From positions 106,179-170,178 of the forward strand of contig NZ_JACJSA010000019.1 in the NCBI RefSeq assembly GCF_014697545.1: DNA of 64,000 bases. Direction: 5' to 3'. Under the pieces are notes generated by a model. The model was given only the letters and a program-made list of their open reading frames with translations. It did not search any database and was not told where the DNA came from. Both the position numbers and the translations under genes were made by a program. Below are positions 1 to 8,609 of the stretch, piece by piece (positions within the stretch are counted from its first letter, which is position 1; the number at the start of each line of letters is the position of its first letter). This DNA is from Oscillatoria sp. FACHB-1407 (GTDB lineage: Bacteria > Cyanobacteriota > Cyanobacteriia > Elainellales > Elainellaceae).

Positions 1-372
1 ATTTTCGTCATCCATGTGATACTGACCAGCCACAGGGACAATCTCGGCATACCCGCGCTCGCGCAGGAGGGTTCCCTGCCGGGGTTGCTCTGCATCTGGG
101 ATCAAGGCAAATACAGTCGAGCCTTCATGGTTGTCATCGTCTCTATCCCAGCCCATTGCCCCTTTCCAGGAGACAAAGGCTCCGCCGATCGCCCGTGCTG
201 GGTCAACTTGATGTAACTGACAAATTTCAACGATTTTGGGATGATCAGCAGGGAGTGCCTCTACCTGAATTTCTGATTCGCCAGCTTCAGCCCGCCGAAA
301 AGCTAGATGGTGTGTCGTTCGCTGCGATCGCCATCTGCCTGTGCTCTGTTGAAAAAACTCCATTACGTCCAT
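1..372 (-). CDS. cpcS: Phycobiliprotein lyase, CpcS/CpeS family (3' end outside window)
   Basis: An open minus-strand frame of 124 codons starts with ATG at 372 and runs off the left edge. The N-terminus reads MDVMEFFQQSTGRWRSQRTT, and further in come QVDPARAIGGAFVSWKGAMG and LLRERGYAEIVPVAGQYHMD. This is the typical opening of the CpcS/CpeS family. These lipocalin-fold lyases attach phycocyanobilin or a related bilin to a cysteine (usually Cys-84 equivalent) of phycobiliprotein subunits. About two thirds of the usual 180-200 residues are present. Which phycobiliprotein is the substrate cannot be told from this fragment. It is divergent from nothing inside the window; the amidohydrolase next to it lies on the same strand about 95 bp upstream. 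The family call is secure from recognition of the sequence; the gene name could equally be cpeS or cpcS1. Confidence 0.85.
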   Translation of the reverse strand, partial: MDVMEFFQQSTGRWRSQRTTHHLAFRRAEAGESEIQVEALPADHPKIVEICQLHQVDPARAIGGAFVSWKGAMGWDRDDDNHEGSTVFALIPDAEQPRQGTLLRERGYAEIVPVAGQYHMDDEN

Positions 373-466
373 CGACTACCACCTAAACCCAACAACAGTG
401 TTTTCAGCATTTCTATTGTATAGCGGAAGGCAAGAGCAAAGGGGGCGCAGCAAAGGAGGATTGAGG

Positions 467-1882
467 TTACGGGTTGGAAAGGATGGGTAACCCCATGACG
501 GTGCGATAGCGCATTTCCAGGTCTTCCATGCTGGGCGATCGCCGATTAGCTTGCCACTCGCTTTTGTCAAACAGGGTTTGCTGGAGTTGAGGCACATCAA
601 TCGTTGTGACAGTGCCATCGGTAACAACGGCTTTGCCATTCACCCACACCGTGTGAACGGCGATCGGTCGTCCGAGAACGAGCAAGCCGATCGGATCAGT
701 GCGGGGCAACAGCGACAAACGCTTGAGATCATACAGAACGAGATCGGCTTTTTTGCCGACAGTCAGCGATCCCATTTGGTCTGCCATCCCGACTCCGGTT
801 GCTCCCCCCAGGGCTGCCATCTCAACCGCTTGTCGAGGGGTGATCCAGTGCTGGTAGTCCATATCAGTGACATTGTGGAGAATTGTCCCGATCTTGATGG
901 CTTCTAGCAAATCTTGAGAGTCGTTGCTGGCAGACCCATCACAGCCAAACGTCACATTCACCCCTGCTTGCCGATATTTCAGAATGGGGGCAATCCCACT
1001 CCCCAGACGCAGATTGCTCAACGGATTGTGAACCACCGTGGATTGGGTTTCCGCCAGGATTGAGATGTCGTGGTCATTTAACCAGACGCAGTGCGCCAGA
1101 GACGTGCGAGGGCTGAGGTAGCCCAGATGCTTGAGGTGCTCAACGGCGGTGCAGCCATACTTCTCGTAGGCGAGCATTTGCTGGGCTTTGGTTTCGAGTA
1201 AATGCGTGTGACGGCATAAGTTGTGGCGATCGCTCAACTCAATGCAGCCCTCAAACAGGGCATCCGAACAGAGTTGCATCCCTGTCGGAGCGACCATAAT
1301 GTTGATCCCCTTATCTGGCTGGTGAAATTGCTCCACCGTGCTACGCATGAGTTCCAGCACTTCCTCCGTGCTCCAAAAATAGGGATCATGTTCAATCTTG
1401 TGTCCGCCAGAGGGCACACCCGCCGCTAACGACTGATCTTGAATCAGGGGTCCTATAAACGCCCGGATACCAACCTCTCGATAGGCACGAACAGCAGCGG
1501 CGATCGACTCTTTTTCCTGCCCTGGGATCAATACCAGATGATCCACGACGGTTGTTCCGCCGGATAACAGCGTTTCAACCGCCGTCCCTAATGCGCTGAG
1601 ATAAATGTGCTCTGGGTCAACTGGCGAAAAATCATGCAACTCGGCAAGCCACAACTCCAACGGGCGGGGTGGAATTAGCCCTCGCTGCCACATCTCCGAG
1701 GAGTGGGTGTGAGCATTGACAAACCCTGGTAGCAATAGTTTGTCTCGTCCATCCACTAAGGTGCCAATTGGGTCAAGTTGGGGAGCAATGGCAGCAATGT
1801 GATTGCCCTCAATGTGTACATCAACGCTGGTGTAGCCCCCTTCAACTGGAGCGATCGCGTTTTGAATCGTGTAGCTCACCAA
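467..1882 (-). CDS. Amidohydrolase of the ATZ/TRZ / MTA-SAH deaminase group
   Basis: The 471-residue protein has the composite TIM-barrel metal-dependent hydrolase layout. A small N-terminal beta-sandwich is followed by the HxH motif GFVNAHTHSSEMW (near residue 60). Further metal or catalytic positions are HTHLLETKAQQ (near 230), SLAHCVWLND (near 270) and the Asp in FGCDGSASNDSQ (near 315). The C-terminal strand segment VGKKADLVLYDL is typical of this class. Members hydrolyse amino or chloro groups on N-heterocycles or nucleosides; the exact substrate is not readable. It is divergent from the RidA gene at 2091, about 210 bp apart. That neighbour, with the cysteine hydrolase and esterase beyond it, suggests degradation of a nitrogenous compound in which reactive enamine or imine intermediates arise. 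ATG start. Confidence 0.8.
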   Translation of the reverse strand: MVSYTIQNAIAPVEGGYTSVDVHIEGNHIAAIAPQLDPIGTLVDGRDKLLLPGFVNAHTHSSEMWQRGLIPPRPLELWLAELHDFSPVDPEHIYLSALGTAVETLLSGGTTVVDHLVLIPGQEKESIAAAVRAYREVGIRAFIGPLIQDQSLAAGVPSGGHKIEHDPYFWSTEEVLELMRSTVEQFHQPDKGINIMVAPTGMQLCSDALFEGCIELSDRHNLCRHTHLLETKAQQMLAYEKYGCTAVEHLKHLGYLSPRTSLAHCVWLNDHDISILAETQSTVVHNPLSNLRLGSGIAPILKYRQAGVNVTFGCDGSASNDSQDLLEAIKIGTILHNVTDMDYQHWITPRQAVEMAALGGATGVGMADQMGSLTVGKKADLVLYDLKRLSLLPRTDPIGLLVLGRPIAVHTVWVNGKAVVTDGTVTTIDVPQLQQTLFDKSEWQANRRSPSMEDLEMRYRTVMGLPILSNP

Positions 1883-2090
1883 ATCTTTCTCCCTGATCGC
1901 TTTTGAGTAGTCCTAATCATCCAAATCATGGTTGTGGCGTGTAGAGGCATGTCTACAACTAGAGTTCCACCTTTGCACCTATCTAATCAAAGTTGATCTG
2001 GAAGCACGAATCCCGATCTTCAGATAGATTGTACTGTCGAGAGCTTACCCATACAGTTCATCCAATATCAATCTCTCAGGAGCAATTAAT

Positions 2091-2477
2091 TTGGAATATA
2101 TCACCCTGCCCGATAACGTTTTACCCGCTGTTGCCCCCTATTCTCATGCTGTCCGGGCTGGAGATTTTTTGTTTGTCACAGGTCAATTAGCCGAAGATCC
2201 GGCAACAGGTCAGGTTGTGCGCGGTCCCATTGATGAGCAAACTCGACGAGTCATGGAAAACTTAAAGCTTGTTTTGGAGCATGCCGGAACCAGTTTTAAC
2301 AAAGTTGTGATGGCACGAATTTTCGTGACTGATTTTCGCTTTTTTGCAACGGTGAATGAAATTTATGCGTCCTACTTTGATGCCACTCGTCTACCCTGTC
2401 GCACTACCGTTGGAGTCACGGCTTTAGCAGGTTTTGGGGATGTGGAAGTTGATTTGATTGTGTATTGTGGCGAATAA
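2091..2477 (+). CDS. RidA / YjgF / RutC family protein
   Basis: A small (128 aa) Rid-family protein. RidA-type members are trimeric deaminases that hydrolyse reactive 2-aminoacrylate-type enamines or imines; RutC-like members act in pyrimidine breakdown. Visible family marks are AGDFLFVTGQLAEDP, the run FNKVVMARIFVTDF, the active-site Arg in LPCRTTVGV and the closing DVEVDLIVY. The reading frame opens with TTG at 2091, with AGGAG nine bases before it, and no ATG occurs until the middle of the protein. TTG is therefore the likely start. It sits upstream of a heptad-repeat tract that separates it from the cysteine hydrolase gene, so co-transcription with the latter is uncertain. Confidence 0.85.
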   Translation: MEYITLPDNVLPAVAPYSHAVRAGDFLFVTGQLAEDPATGQVVRGPIDEQTRRVMENLKLVLEHAGTSFNKVVMARIFVTDFRFFATVNEIYASYFDATRLPCRTTVGVTALAGFGDVEVDLIVYCGE

Positions 2478-2553
2478 ATGAAAGTCATTCGTCATTTGTC
2501 AATGGTTCATCGTTAAAGCGTAAAAGAGCAGACCAGTCAGTTTCGCTTACGGC

Positions 2554-2570
2554 GCGAGCAAGATGCTCGC
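2554..2570. repeat. Dispersed palindrome, copy 1
   Basis: GCGAGCA-AGA-TGCTCGC is a perfect 7-bp inverted repeat. The same palindrome, inverted in its 3-bp centre, recurs at 32138-32154 within this window. Both copies lie in non-coding DNA, which suggests a dispersed repeat family and not a site tied to one gene. Confidence 0.6.
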
Positions 2571-2659
2571 ACTACCCTAACTTTTAACTGTGACGCAGCA
2601 CTAGATAGAAAAATGCAAGCATCTTGCTCAAGAGCGAAACACTTACGCGATCGCCTAGT

Positions 2660-3118
2660 GACTCATGACCACTGACGATTGACCATTGACCAATAACAAT
2701 TGACGATTGACCACTGACCATCAACCACTGACGATTGACCATCAACCACTGACGATTGACCATCAACCACTGACAATTGACCATCAACCACTGACAATTG
2801 ACCATTAACTACTGACCATTGACCATCAACCACTGACGATTGACCATCAACCACTGACGATTGACCATCAACCACTGACGATTGACCATTAACTACTGAC
2901 GATTGACCATCAACCACTGACGATTGACCATCAACCACTGACGATTGACCATTAACTACTGACGATTGACCATTAACTACTGACGATTGACCATTAACTA
3001 CTGACCATTGACCATCAACCATTGATGATTGACCATCAACCATTGACGATTGACCATTAACCACTGACGATTGACCATTAACCACTGACGATTGACCATC
3101 AACCACTGACGATTGACG
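2660..3118. repeat. Heptanucleotide STRR tract (TGACCAT type, 21-bp supra-repeat)
   Basis: About 460 bp built of degenerate 7-mers (TGACCAT, TGACGAT, CAACCAC, TAACTAC). Much of it is ordered into a 21-bp higher unit TGACCAT-CAACCAC-TGACGAT repeated in tandem. Because 21 is a multiple of three and no stop codons arise, the minus strand has a 152-codon open frame with a 7-residue protein repeat (SSVVDGQ / SSVVNGQ). I treat that frame as a by-product. This matches the short tandemly repeated repetitive sequences described for heterocystous and other filamentous cyanobacteria. It fills the gap between the RidA and cysteine hydrolase genes; nothing else is seen there. Confidence 0.85.
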
Positions 3119-3215
3119 CATAGACTACTGAATCCAATCGGGTTTTAGATTACGACTAAACGGTACTCGTCGTCATACATCCCGTCATTTACAAATTCTT
3201 AGTGACAAGTGACTC

Positions 3216-3986
3216 ATGGTAGACCAATCCTTAAAAACGCTGGGTGTTCCCCCAAATGCATGGGCAGTTAATGCTGCGATCGCAGACATTAGCCGTCCAC
3301 CTCTAGAGCCAAAACTGGTGACACTGGCAACAGAAACCAAAACACTGCGGCTCGACTTGGCGAAAACCGCGATGATTGTCATCGACATGCAAAATGACTT
3401 CTGCCATCCCGATGGCTGGTTAGCGCATATTGGGGTAGATGTGACTCCGGCTCGATCGCCCATTCAGCCGTTACAGGGTTTGTTACCTGTGTTGCGATCG
3501 CACCAGGTTCCCATCATTTGGGTGAATTGGGGCAACCGTCCCGATCTGCTCAACATCAGTGCGGCACTCCGTCACGTCTACGATCCCACAGGGGAAGGGG
3601 TTGGGTTGGGCGATCCCCTGCCAAAAAACCAGGCTCCCGTGCTCACAGTAGGCAGTTGGGCAGCGGCTGTGGTGGATGAGTTGGAGCAAAAACCCGAAGA
3701 CATTCGCGTTGATAAGTACCGTATGAGTGGCTTTTGGGATACACCACTCGACAGTATTTTGCGGAATATCGGCAAAACAACTCTGCTCTTTGGTGGGGTC
3801 AATGCCGATCAGTGCGTTATGGCAACATTACAAGATGCCAACTTTTTGGGATATGACTGCATTTTGGTCAAAGATTGTAGTGCGACCACTTCGCCGGAGT
3901 TTTGCTGGCAAGCCACCCTCTACAACGTTAAACAATGCTTTGGTTTCGTGACCGATACTCACGCTCTCTTTGATGCCATTAAGTAG
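3216..3986 (+). CDS. Cysteine hydrolase, isochorismatase / ureidoacrylate amidohydrolase (RutB) fold
   Basis: The 256-residue protein carries the Asp-Lys-Cys triad of the isochorismatase-like amidases: Asp in MIVIDMQNDFCHPDG (near 48), Lys in RVDKYRMSGFWDT (near 166) and Cys in GGVNADQCVMATLQDA (near 198). That is the pattern of RutB and N-carbamoylsarcosine amidase-like enzymes, which hydrolyse C-N bonds of ureido or carbamoyl compounds; true isochorismatases are less likely. About 50 extra N-terminal residues precede the core. The gene is followed after 59 bp by a cupin and then an overlapping esterase, all on the plus strand, so a three-gene operon is plausible. With the nearby amidohydrolase and RidA this resembles a ring-opening and ureide-degradation set. 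The substrate is unknown. Confidence 0.8.
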   Translation: MVDQSLKTLGVPPNAWAVNAAIADISRPPLEPKLVTLATETKTLRLDLAKTAMIVIDMQNDFCHPDGWLAHIGVDVTPARSPIQPLQGLLPVLRSHQVPIIWVNWGNRPDLLNISAALRHVYDPTGEGVGLGDPLPKNQAPVLTVGSWAAAVVDELEQKPEDIRVDKYRMSGFWDTPLDSILRNIGKTTLLFGGVNADQCVMATLQDANFLGYDCILVKDCSATTSPEFCWQATLYNVKQCFGFVTDTHALFDAIK

Positions 3987-4045
3987 GGTAATCAATCGGG
4001 CAATTCTCATCCAGCGGTTCATTCCATCCTTTAGGAGATCCTCCG

Positions 4046-4501
4046 ATGACGACCGATAGTTGTGTGATTCCGGTAATCAAAACGCCAACGGACTATCAGG
4101 CTTATCGCATCAGTCCTCACGATACCAATCGATTGGCGATCGTCTTTGATCCAACCATTGCGAATATGTCGCTGACCTATTGCGTCGAAATTTTTGATGT
4201 GGGTGGAAAAACACCTCCCAATCGTCATCAACTGGCGGTCGAGATGTTTTTTGTGCTCAAGGGTGAGGGAAAAGCGACCTGCGACGGTAAAACGGTGCCG
4301 ATTCAAGCTGGAGACAGCATTCTCGTGCCGCCAACTGGCATCCACGAAATCGAAAACACCGGGTCAGGGCGGTTGTATGCCCTCTGTTTGATGGTGCCCA
4401 ACGAAGACTTTGCCGAACTGATCCGTAGTGGCACTCCGGTTGAGTTAGATGAAGAAGACATGGCTGTATTGCGGCGATCAGATGCGTTGTTGCCATGCTG
4501 A
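4046..4501 (+). CDS. Small cupin-domain protein
   Basis: A single-domain cupin of 151 aa. The two conserved cupin boxes are visible as NRHQLAVEMFFVLKGEG and AGDSILVPPTGIHEIEN, giving His and Glu side chains that could bind a metal. Such proteins act as dioxygenases, isomerases or simple small-molecule binders; the exact role cannot be read. AGGAG lies nine bases before the ATG. The stop codon overlaps the start of the CocE-type hydrolase gene (ATGCTGA), so translation of the two is probably coupled. The C-terminal 25 residues (FAELIRSGTPVELDEEDMAV) form an extension beyond the barrel. Confidence 0.8.
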   Translation: MTTDSCVIPVIKTPTDYQAYRISPHDTNRLAIVFDPTIANMSLTYCVEIFDVGGKTPPNRHQLAVEMFFVLKGEGKATCDGKTVPIQAGDSILVPPTGIHEIENTGSGRLYALCLMVPNEDFAELIRSGTPVELDEEDMAVLRRSDALLPC

Positions 4502-6255
4502 CGGTTCGCCCAAAAGAAACTGTTTCGATGGTGACGCGGGATGGGGTGCGTCTGGATGCGGATGTGTACCGCCCTGATACAACAGATGATCTGCCCGTCT
4601 TGTTGATGCGGCAACCCTATGGTCGGGCGATCGCCTCTACGGTGGTTTACGCCCATCCCATCTGGTATGCGGCTCATGGTTATATCGTGGTGATTCAAGA
4701 CGTGCGGGGACGGGGTTCGTCCGAGGGGGAATTTAGCCTGTTTGCCCACGAAATTGAAGATGGCGAAGATACTGTGAACTGGGCAGCCAATCTCCCTGGC
4801 AGCACTGGACAGGTGGGCATGTATGGTTTTTCCTATCAAGGCATGACGCAACTCTATGCTGCTGCTAACAAACCGATCGCCCTGAAAACCATTTGCCCCA
4901 GCATGATCGGCTATGACCTGTATGCGGATTGGGCATACGAGGGAGGCGCGTTTTGCTATCAACTTAATCTGGGTTGGGCGATTCAACTGGCAGCCGAAAC
5001 AGCCCGTCGGCAGGGCAACGTCGAAGCGTATCAGAGACTCTATGCCGCATCCCGAAACGTGGCAATTCATGATCCGGTTTGTGCTCAATCTGAACTACTA
5101 AAGGAACTTGCCCCCGACTCGTTTTATCACGATTGGGTTACTCATCCCAAACCCGATGACTATTGGGATCAACTATCGCCCTGTCGCTACATGCAAGCCG
5201 TCGATATGCCGATGTTACACATTGGTGGTTGGTTTGACACCTATATGCGAGGCACGCTGCATTTTTATCAAGAGATGGCGGATCGCAGTGCCTTTCCGCA
5301 GCATCTTTGGGTGGGTCCGTGGGCACACCTGCCCTGGGGGCGCAAAGTCGGGGCGATCGATTATGGCACCGAGGCATCTAACCCCATCGATCGCCTGCAA
5401 ATTCGCTGGTTTGATCAATTCCTCAAAGGCATTGACACCGGGTTATTAGCAGAGCCTCCCATTCATCTGTTTGAGATGGGTAGCCATCAGTGGCGCAGCT
5501 TCGATCGCTATCCAACTAATCATGCGAAATCTTACTATTTGGTAACCACTGGACTCGCTGCAATGGGAGACAGAGAAGGCTTTTTAGTCGAGCGGACTGA
5601 ACCTCAATCTCCATTGAATCCATCTCAGTCTTTTGTGGATGTGTTTGTTCATGACCCCTGGCGACCAATGCCCTCTGTAGGAGGTCATGCCACCATGCCT
5701 GCTGGCTCCTTTGAGCGAGGGGCGATCGATTGTCGCACCGATGGCGTGACCTACACGTCTGCACCGTTGAGCGATCCGCTGCATCTGGTTGGCAGTGTCA
5801 AAGTAGAGATAGATTGCATGGCAGATGCAATCAGCTTTGATCTATGTGCTGTCGTGTCAGAGGTCAAACCGAACGGCAGCGTTTTTAATATCAGTCAAGG
5901 CTATCTGCGAGTTGAGGCAGACGAATCCGGTTCGATTGTGTTTATGGGCGATCGCAATGACCCTACACCCCATGCCTCCCCTGCGGCTCAATGGGTACAC
6001 ATCACACTACAACCCACATGCATTCAAATCCCGGCGGGTAGCGCAATTCGGCTAACCCTGAGTGGGGCTTGTTTTCCAGCCTATGCGGTTAATCCTGGTG
6101 ATGGCAGTTATCCCCATCAAGCTCAACTGATCAATGCAAAGGTGATTACCATCGGTATCGTCTGTGAAGGCAGTAATCCTACGACAGAAGGCGATCGCAC
6201 AGCCTCCCATCGTCCCTCACGCCTGTTATTACCCGTCATTCCACCAGTTAAATAG
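4495..6255 (+). CDS. CocE/NonD family serine hydrolase (X-Pro dipeptidyl-peptidase type)
   Basis: The 586-residue enzyme has an alpha/beta-hydrolase core and a C-terminal jelly-roll. The nucleophile elbow is GMYGFSYQGMTQ (Ser near 119). The catalytic Asp is expected in HIGGWFDTYMRG (near 250) and His in WVGPWAHLPWG (near 280), matching the CocE triad order. The C-terminal part from about residue 380 contains the acyl-hydrolase beta domain (PLHLVGSVKVEIDC, followed by AIRLTLSGACFPAY). Family members cleave esters, amides or glutaryl-type side chains; cocaine esterase and NonD are named examples. The start overlaps the cupin stop by 7 bp. It converges with the next gene, leaving only 12 bp, so no long 3' region exists. 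Confidence 0.85.
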   Translation: MLTVRPKETVSMVTRDGVRLDADVYRPDTTDDLPVLLMRQPYGRAIASTVVYAHPIWYAAHGYIVVIQDVRGRGSSEGEFSLFAHEIEDGEDTVNWAANLPGSTGQVGMYGFSYQGMTQLYAAANKPIALKTICPSMIGYDLYADWAYEGGAFCYQLNLGWAIQLAAETARRQGNVEAYQRLYAASRNVAIHDPVCAQSELLKELAPDSFYHDWVTHPKPDDYWDQLSPCRYMQAVDMPMLHIGGWFDTYMRGTLHFYQEMADRSAFPQHLWVGPWAHLPWGRKVGAIDYGTEASNPIDRLQIRWFDQFLKGIDTGLLAEPPIHLFEMGSHQWRSFDRYPTNHAKSYYLVTTGLAAMGDREGFLVERTEPQSPLNPSQSFVDVFVHDPWRPMPSVGGHATMPAGSFERGAIDCRTDGVTYTSAPLSDPLHLVGSVKVEIDCMADAISFDLCAVVSEVKPNGSVFNISQGYLRVEADESGSIVFMGDRNDPTPHASPAAQWVHITLQPTCIQIPAGSAIRLTLSGACFPAYAVNPGDGSYPHQAQLINAKVITIGIVCEGSNPTTEGDRTASHRPSRLLLPVIPPVK

Positions 6256-6267
6256 GACTGCTATATA

Positions 6268-6822
6268 TCAACCAATGTAGGGGTAGATAGCGGCTTTTGA
6301 CTGTAGAAGTAAGCCCCAATAGTAGATAGCATACTTCTCACACCTGGCTAGGTCTTTCTGATGATGCCCTAGACCTACTTGAAACAAGTAATAAGCCAGC
6401 TTGGCTCTACCTAAAACCGACAATTTACTGGGCTGATGTTGCTTCAAGAGATAGTTTAATGCCGCCACAATCTTTTTATGTCTAGAAAGCATCCACCATC
6501 GAACTTGGTGCTCTGCTATTTCAATGGGTAAATTGAGTAGTTTCGCTGCTTCCGTTAATTGCAACTGAGCCTCAGCGTAGTACTTTAATTCCATTTCTGG
6601 ATCACCAGACAATCTTGCATTCTGAGCATCATCAGATATTCGATAAGCCTCAGAAATAAAGCTACCAATTTGATCACTCAAAGCTTCAGAATGACCTAAA
6701 AGCTGATAAATTTTACTCGCGGCATTGGCTAATTCATTAAACTTTTCTGCATCATGTAACCAATAGATACTGGCTTGCAGCCTTCCCAACGTATCAGCTA
6801 GCGGTGTACGCATCATAGCCAC
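6268..6822 (-). CDS. Hypothetical all-helical protein
   Basis: I do not recognise this 184-residue protein. It is predicted to be soluble and helical, with regularly spaced Leu/Ala positions and pairs such as AKLAYYLFQVGLGHHQK and CEKYAIYYWGLLLQSK that look like TPR or HAT helices, though no clean 34-residue repeat is visible. There is no signal peptide or membrane segment. It contains no GCGATCGC octamer and is richer in A/T than the genes on either side, which hints at an accessory gene. Two Met codons (residues 1 and 3) can serve as start. Confidence 0.55.
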   Translation of the reverse strand: MAMMRTPLADTLGRLQASIYWLHDAEKFNELANAASKIYQLLGHSEALSDQIGSFISEAYRISDDAQNARLSGDPEMELKYYAEAQLQLTEAAKLLNLPIEIAEHQVRWWMLSRHKKIVAALNYLLKQHQPSKLSVLGRAKLAYYLFQVGLGHHQKDLARCEKYAIYYWGLLLQSKAAIYPYIG

Positions 6823-6918
6823 CTAAATAACACTAAAACCCGATCATTAAAACCCGATCATTGACTCTTGTCGAGTGGACACTACTCGCCACTACTATAG
6901 AGCTTTGGAGTGAGCATT

Positions 6919-7476
6919 ATGTGTGAGATGGACGAAGTACAGACGTTGTTACATCGCTTGGATGAACGCATCGAATCGAGAGTTCAAGCCATTCGCCAAG
7001 AGCGGGACTGGTGGCCCTGTCGGCGGGGGTGCGATCATTGTTGCCATCATCTTGCCCATCCCCTCGAACTCAGTGCAGCGGAATGGATCAGAGTGGATGC
7101 GGCAGTTGCAAAGCTTGGCACTTGCGAACGAGAGATCGTCGAGCAAAAAATTGATGCCCTGCTCCAACAGATTGGCGATCGCACACTGGGTTCAGCCGTT
7201 GTCTGTCCCTACCTGAATGAGCAGGAGGGAGCCTGCCGCATCTATGACTCCCGCCCGATCGCCTGTCGCACCTATGGCTTCTTTGTTGCCCGTCACGATA
7301 ACCAATACTGTCAGCAGATTGAAACTGAAATCACGGTTCGTGGAGAAGAGGCGATCGTCTGGGGTAACGCAGAGGCAATTCGCCGTGACATCGAAGAATT
7401 GAGCGGTGCGCCCATTCCGTTTGAGGTGCACTATGGCGATCGCACTTCACGACCTGTTGTTACACCATTGGTATGA
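6919..7476 (+). CDS. YkgJ-family cysteine cluster protein
   Basis: A 185-residue protein with the Cys-rich pattern of the zinc/iron-chelating YkgJ family: CRRGCDHCCHHL near the N-terminus and CRIYDSRPIACRTYGFF near residue 110, plus a single Cys in VVCPYL. Members are thought to bind a metal cluster through these cysteines; their biochemical role is mostly unknown. The GGAG at 6907-6910 is correctly spaced for ATG at 6919, so I prefer this to the GTG at 6910. It stands alone, divergent from the helical protein. Confidence 0.8.
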   Translation: MCEMDEVQTLLHRLDERIESRVQAIRQERDWWPCRRGCDHCCHHLAHPLELSAAEWIRVDAAVAKLGTCEREIVEQKIDALLQQIGDRTLGSAVVCPYLNEQEGACRIYDSRPIACRTYGFFVARHDNQYCQQIETEITVRGEEAIVWGNAEAIRRDIEELSGAPIPFEVHYGDRTSRPVVTPLV

Positions 7477-7624
7477 AATCAGGTGAAATGGGCGATCGCG
7501 TGTGGAATGCACCAATTTGCTACCTTAAACGGTTAAACTTGTGGTCATTCACTGTAGGGGAGATAACAAAATCATGCTTGGGCAGCTTTAGTCCCCTGAT
7601 CCTTTTCTGATAACAATCAAGACT

Positions 7625-8332
7625 ATGGAACAATTTAAGTTTGCGCTTGGTCCGTATGAAGTCTTTGCCTCAATCATTGGGGGATTGCCACTAACTTTAG
7701 CGATCTGTTTAGCGTTTAACCCTGGGATTGATCTTCAAGCTGCCATTTCGATCATTCAAGGTAATTTCTCAACCCAAATAGCCCTGGTATTGATCCTACT
7801 GAGTTATCTCTTGGGAGGGCTTATTCAAGGGATAACGTGGAAATATTTTGTGTTTTTATGCGAACTTTTTAAGCAAGACTATCACTATTTCGGAAGTTTA
7901 ATCGAAACAAGAAACAGAGTCATAGAAGAGATGGATAAAGACACTCATCTCAAGGCGCGTGATTTTGAAGATAAGCTGACTCTACTTTTACGTGAGAAGG
8001 TTGGGATACCTAAGAAAATAGATTGGATTAATCCCAGAGTTAACTCATATTTGAGAGAGCACAACAGACCTTCTGCAATCACGGCTGAGTCCCATCAAGC
8101 AACCCATATTATGTACAGGAACATATCATTTGGTCTGTTATTTCTAGGTCTTGTTAGTTTGATTAACTTGTTGAGAGCAAATCTATTTTCGGTTGAGTCT
8201 CTGGGATTAATTCTGCTATCGATCGCACTTGCTTACATTGCGTTTTTTCGGGCACTCTCATTCAAACGGTGGCACGAGAGAGAACTTCTACTTGGTTTTT
8301 ATTTTGCGGCTTGTGATGATCAGCAAAAATAG
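7625..8332 (+). CDS. Hypothetical four-helix membrane protein
   Basis: Not recognised. The 235 residues show two N-terminal membrane segments (about 12-34 and 50-72), a roughly 90-residue charged cytosolic middle part rich in Lys, Glu and Arg, and two C-terminal membrane segments (about 165-185 and 190-210). This 2+2 layout with a soluble central domain resembles some small effector-type membrane proteins found near defence genes, but nothing adjacent supports that. Base composition is more A/T-rich than its neighbours. ATG start is preceded by weak AAGAC; confidence in the frame comes from the coherent membrane pattern. Confidence 0.6.
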   Translation: MEQFKFALGPYEVFASIIGGLPLTLAICLAFNPGIDLQAAISIIQGNFSTQIALVLILLSYLLGGLIQGITWKYFVFLCELFKQDYHYFGSLIETRNRVIEEMDKDTHLKARDFEDKLTLLLREKVGIPKKIDWINPRVNSYLREHNRPSAITAESHQATHIMYRNISFGLLFLGLVSLINLLRANLFSVESLGLILLSIALAYIAFFRALSFKRWHERELLLGFYFAACDDQQK

Positions 8333-8418
8333 CCAATACGGAATCAGGGCGATCGCACCAAGCTCTCCCAATCTGCTAAGGATCGTGAATTAAATAACCT
8401 GAAAAACGGCAACCCCCT

Positions 8419-8490
8419 GTACGGGCGCGGCATTCGGCAGAGGGTTCTAAAACAATGGCAAGGGCTTTTGACCGAATGCCACGCCCCTAC
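8419..8490. repeat. Imperfect inverted repeat (19-bp arms)
   Basis: The arms at 8419-8437 and 8472-8490 are inverted copies matching at 17 of 19 positions (mismatches at arm positions 4 and 10) and are separated by 34 bp. The arms contain the word GGCATTCGG. It lies in the spacer between the membrane protein and the DUF1517 gene. It looks like a dispersed REP- or MITE-like element; a second copy is not present in this window. Confidence 0.6.
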
Positions 8491-8609
8491 GCCAGGAATT
8501 ACACCTTAATAAATTCGCGTTCCTAAGGAATGCTTACCTTACCCTGGGGTGGAACGAAGTGCAGTGAGACTTCTACCTTTAGTTCCAGTCGAGTCTCTGC
8601 CTGCAACCG

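Noticed and set aside
2660..3118. Regular repeats that might suggest a CRISPR array
   Set aside because: Units are contiguous 7-mers without unique spacers, and no cas genes are present.
2663..3121. 152-codon minus-strand frame encoding a heptapeptide repeat (and a smaller one at 2584-2805)
   Set aside because: It exists only because the underlying 21-bp repeat contains no stop in that frame; no Shine-Dalgarno, and composition is that of the spacer repeat.
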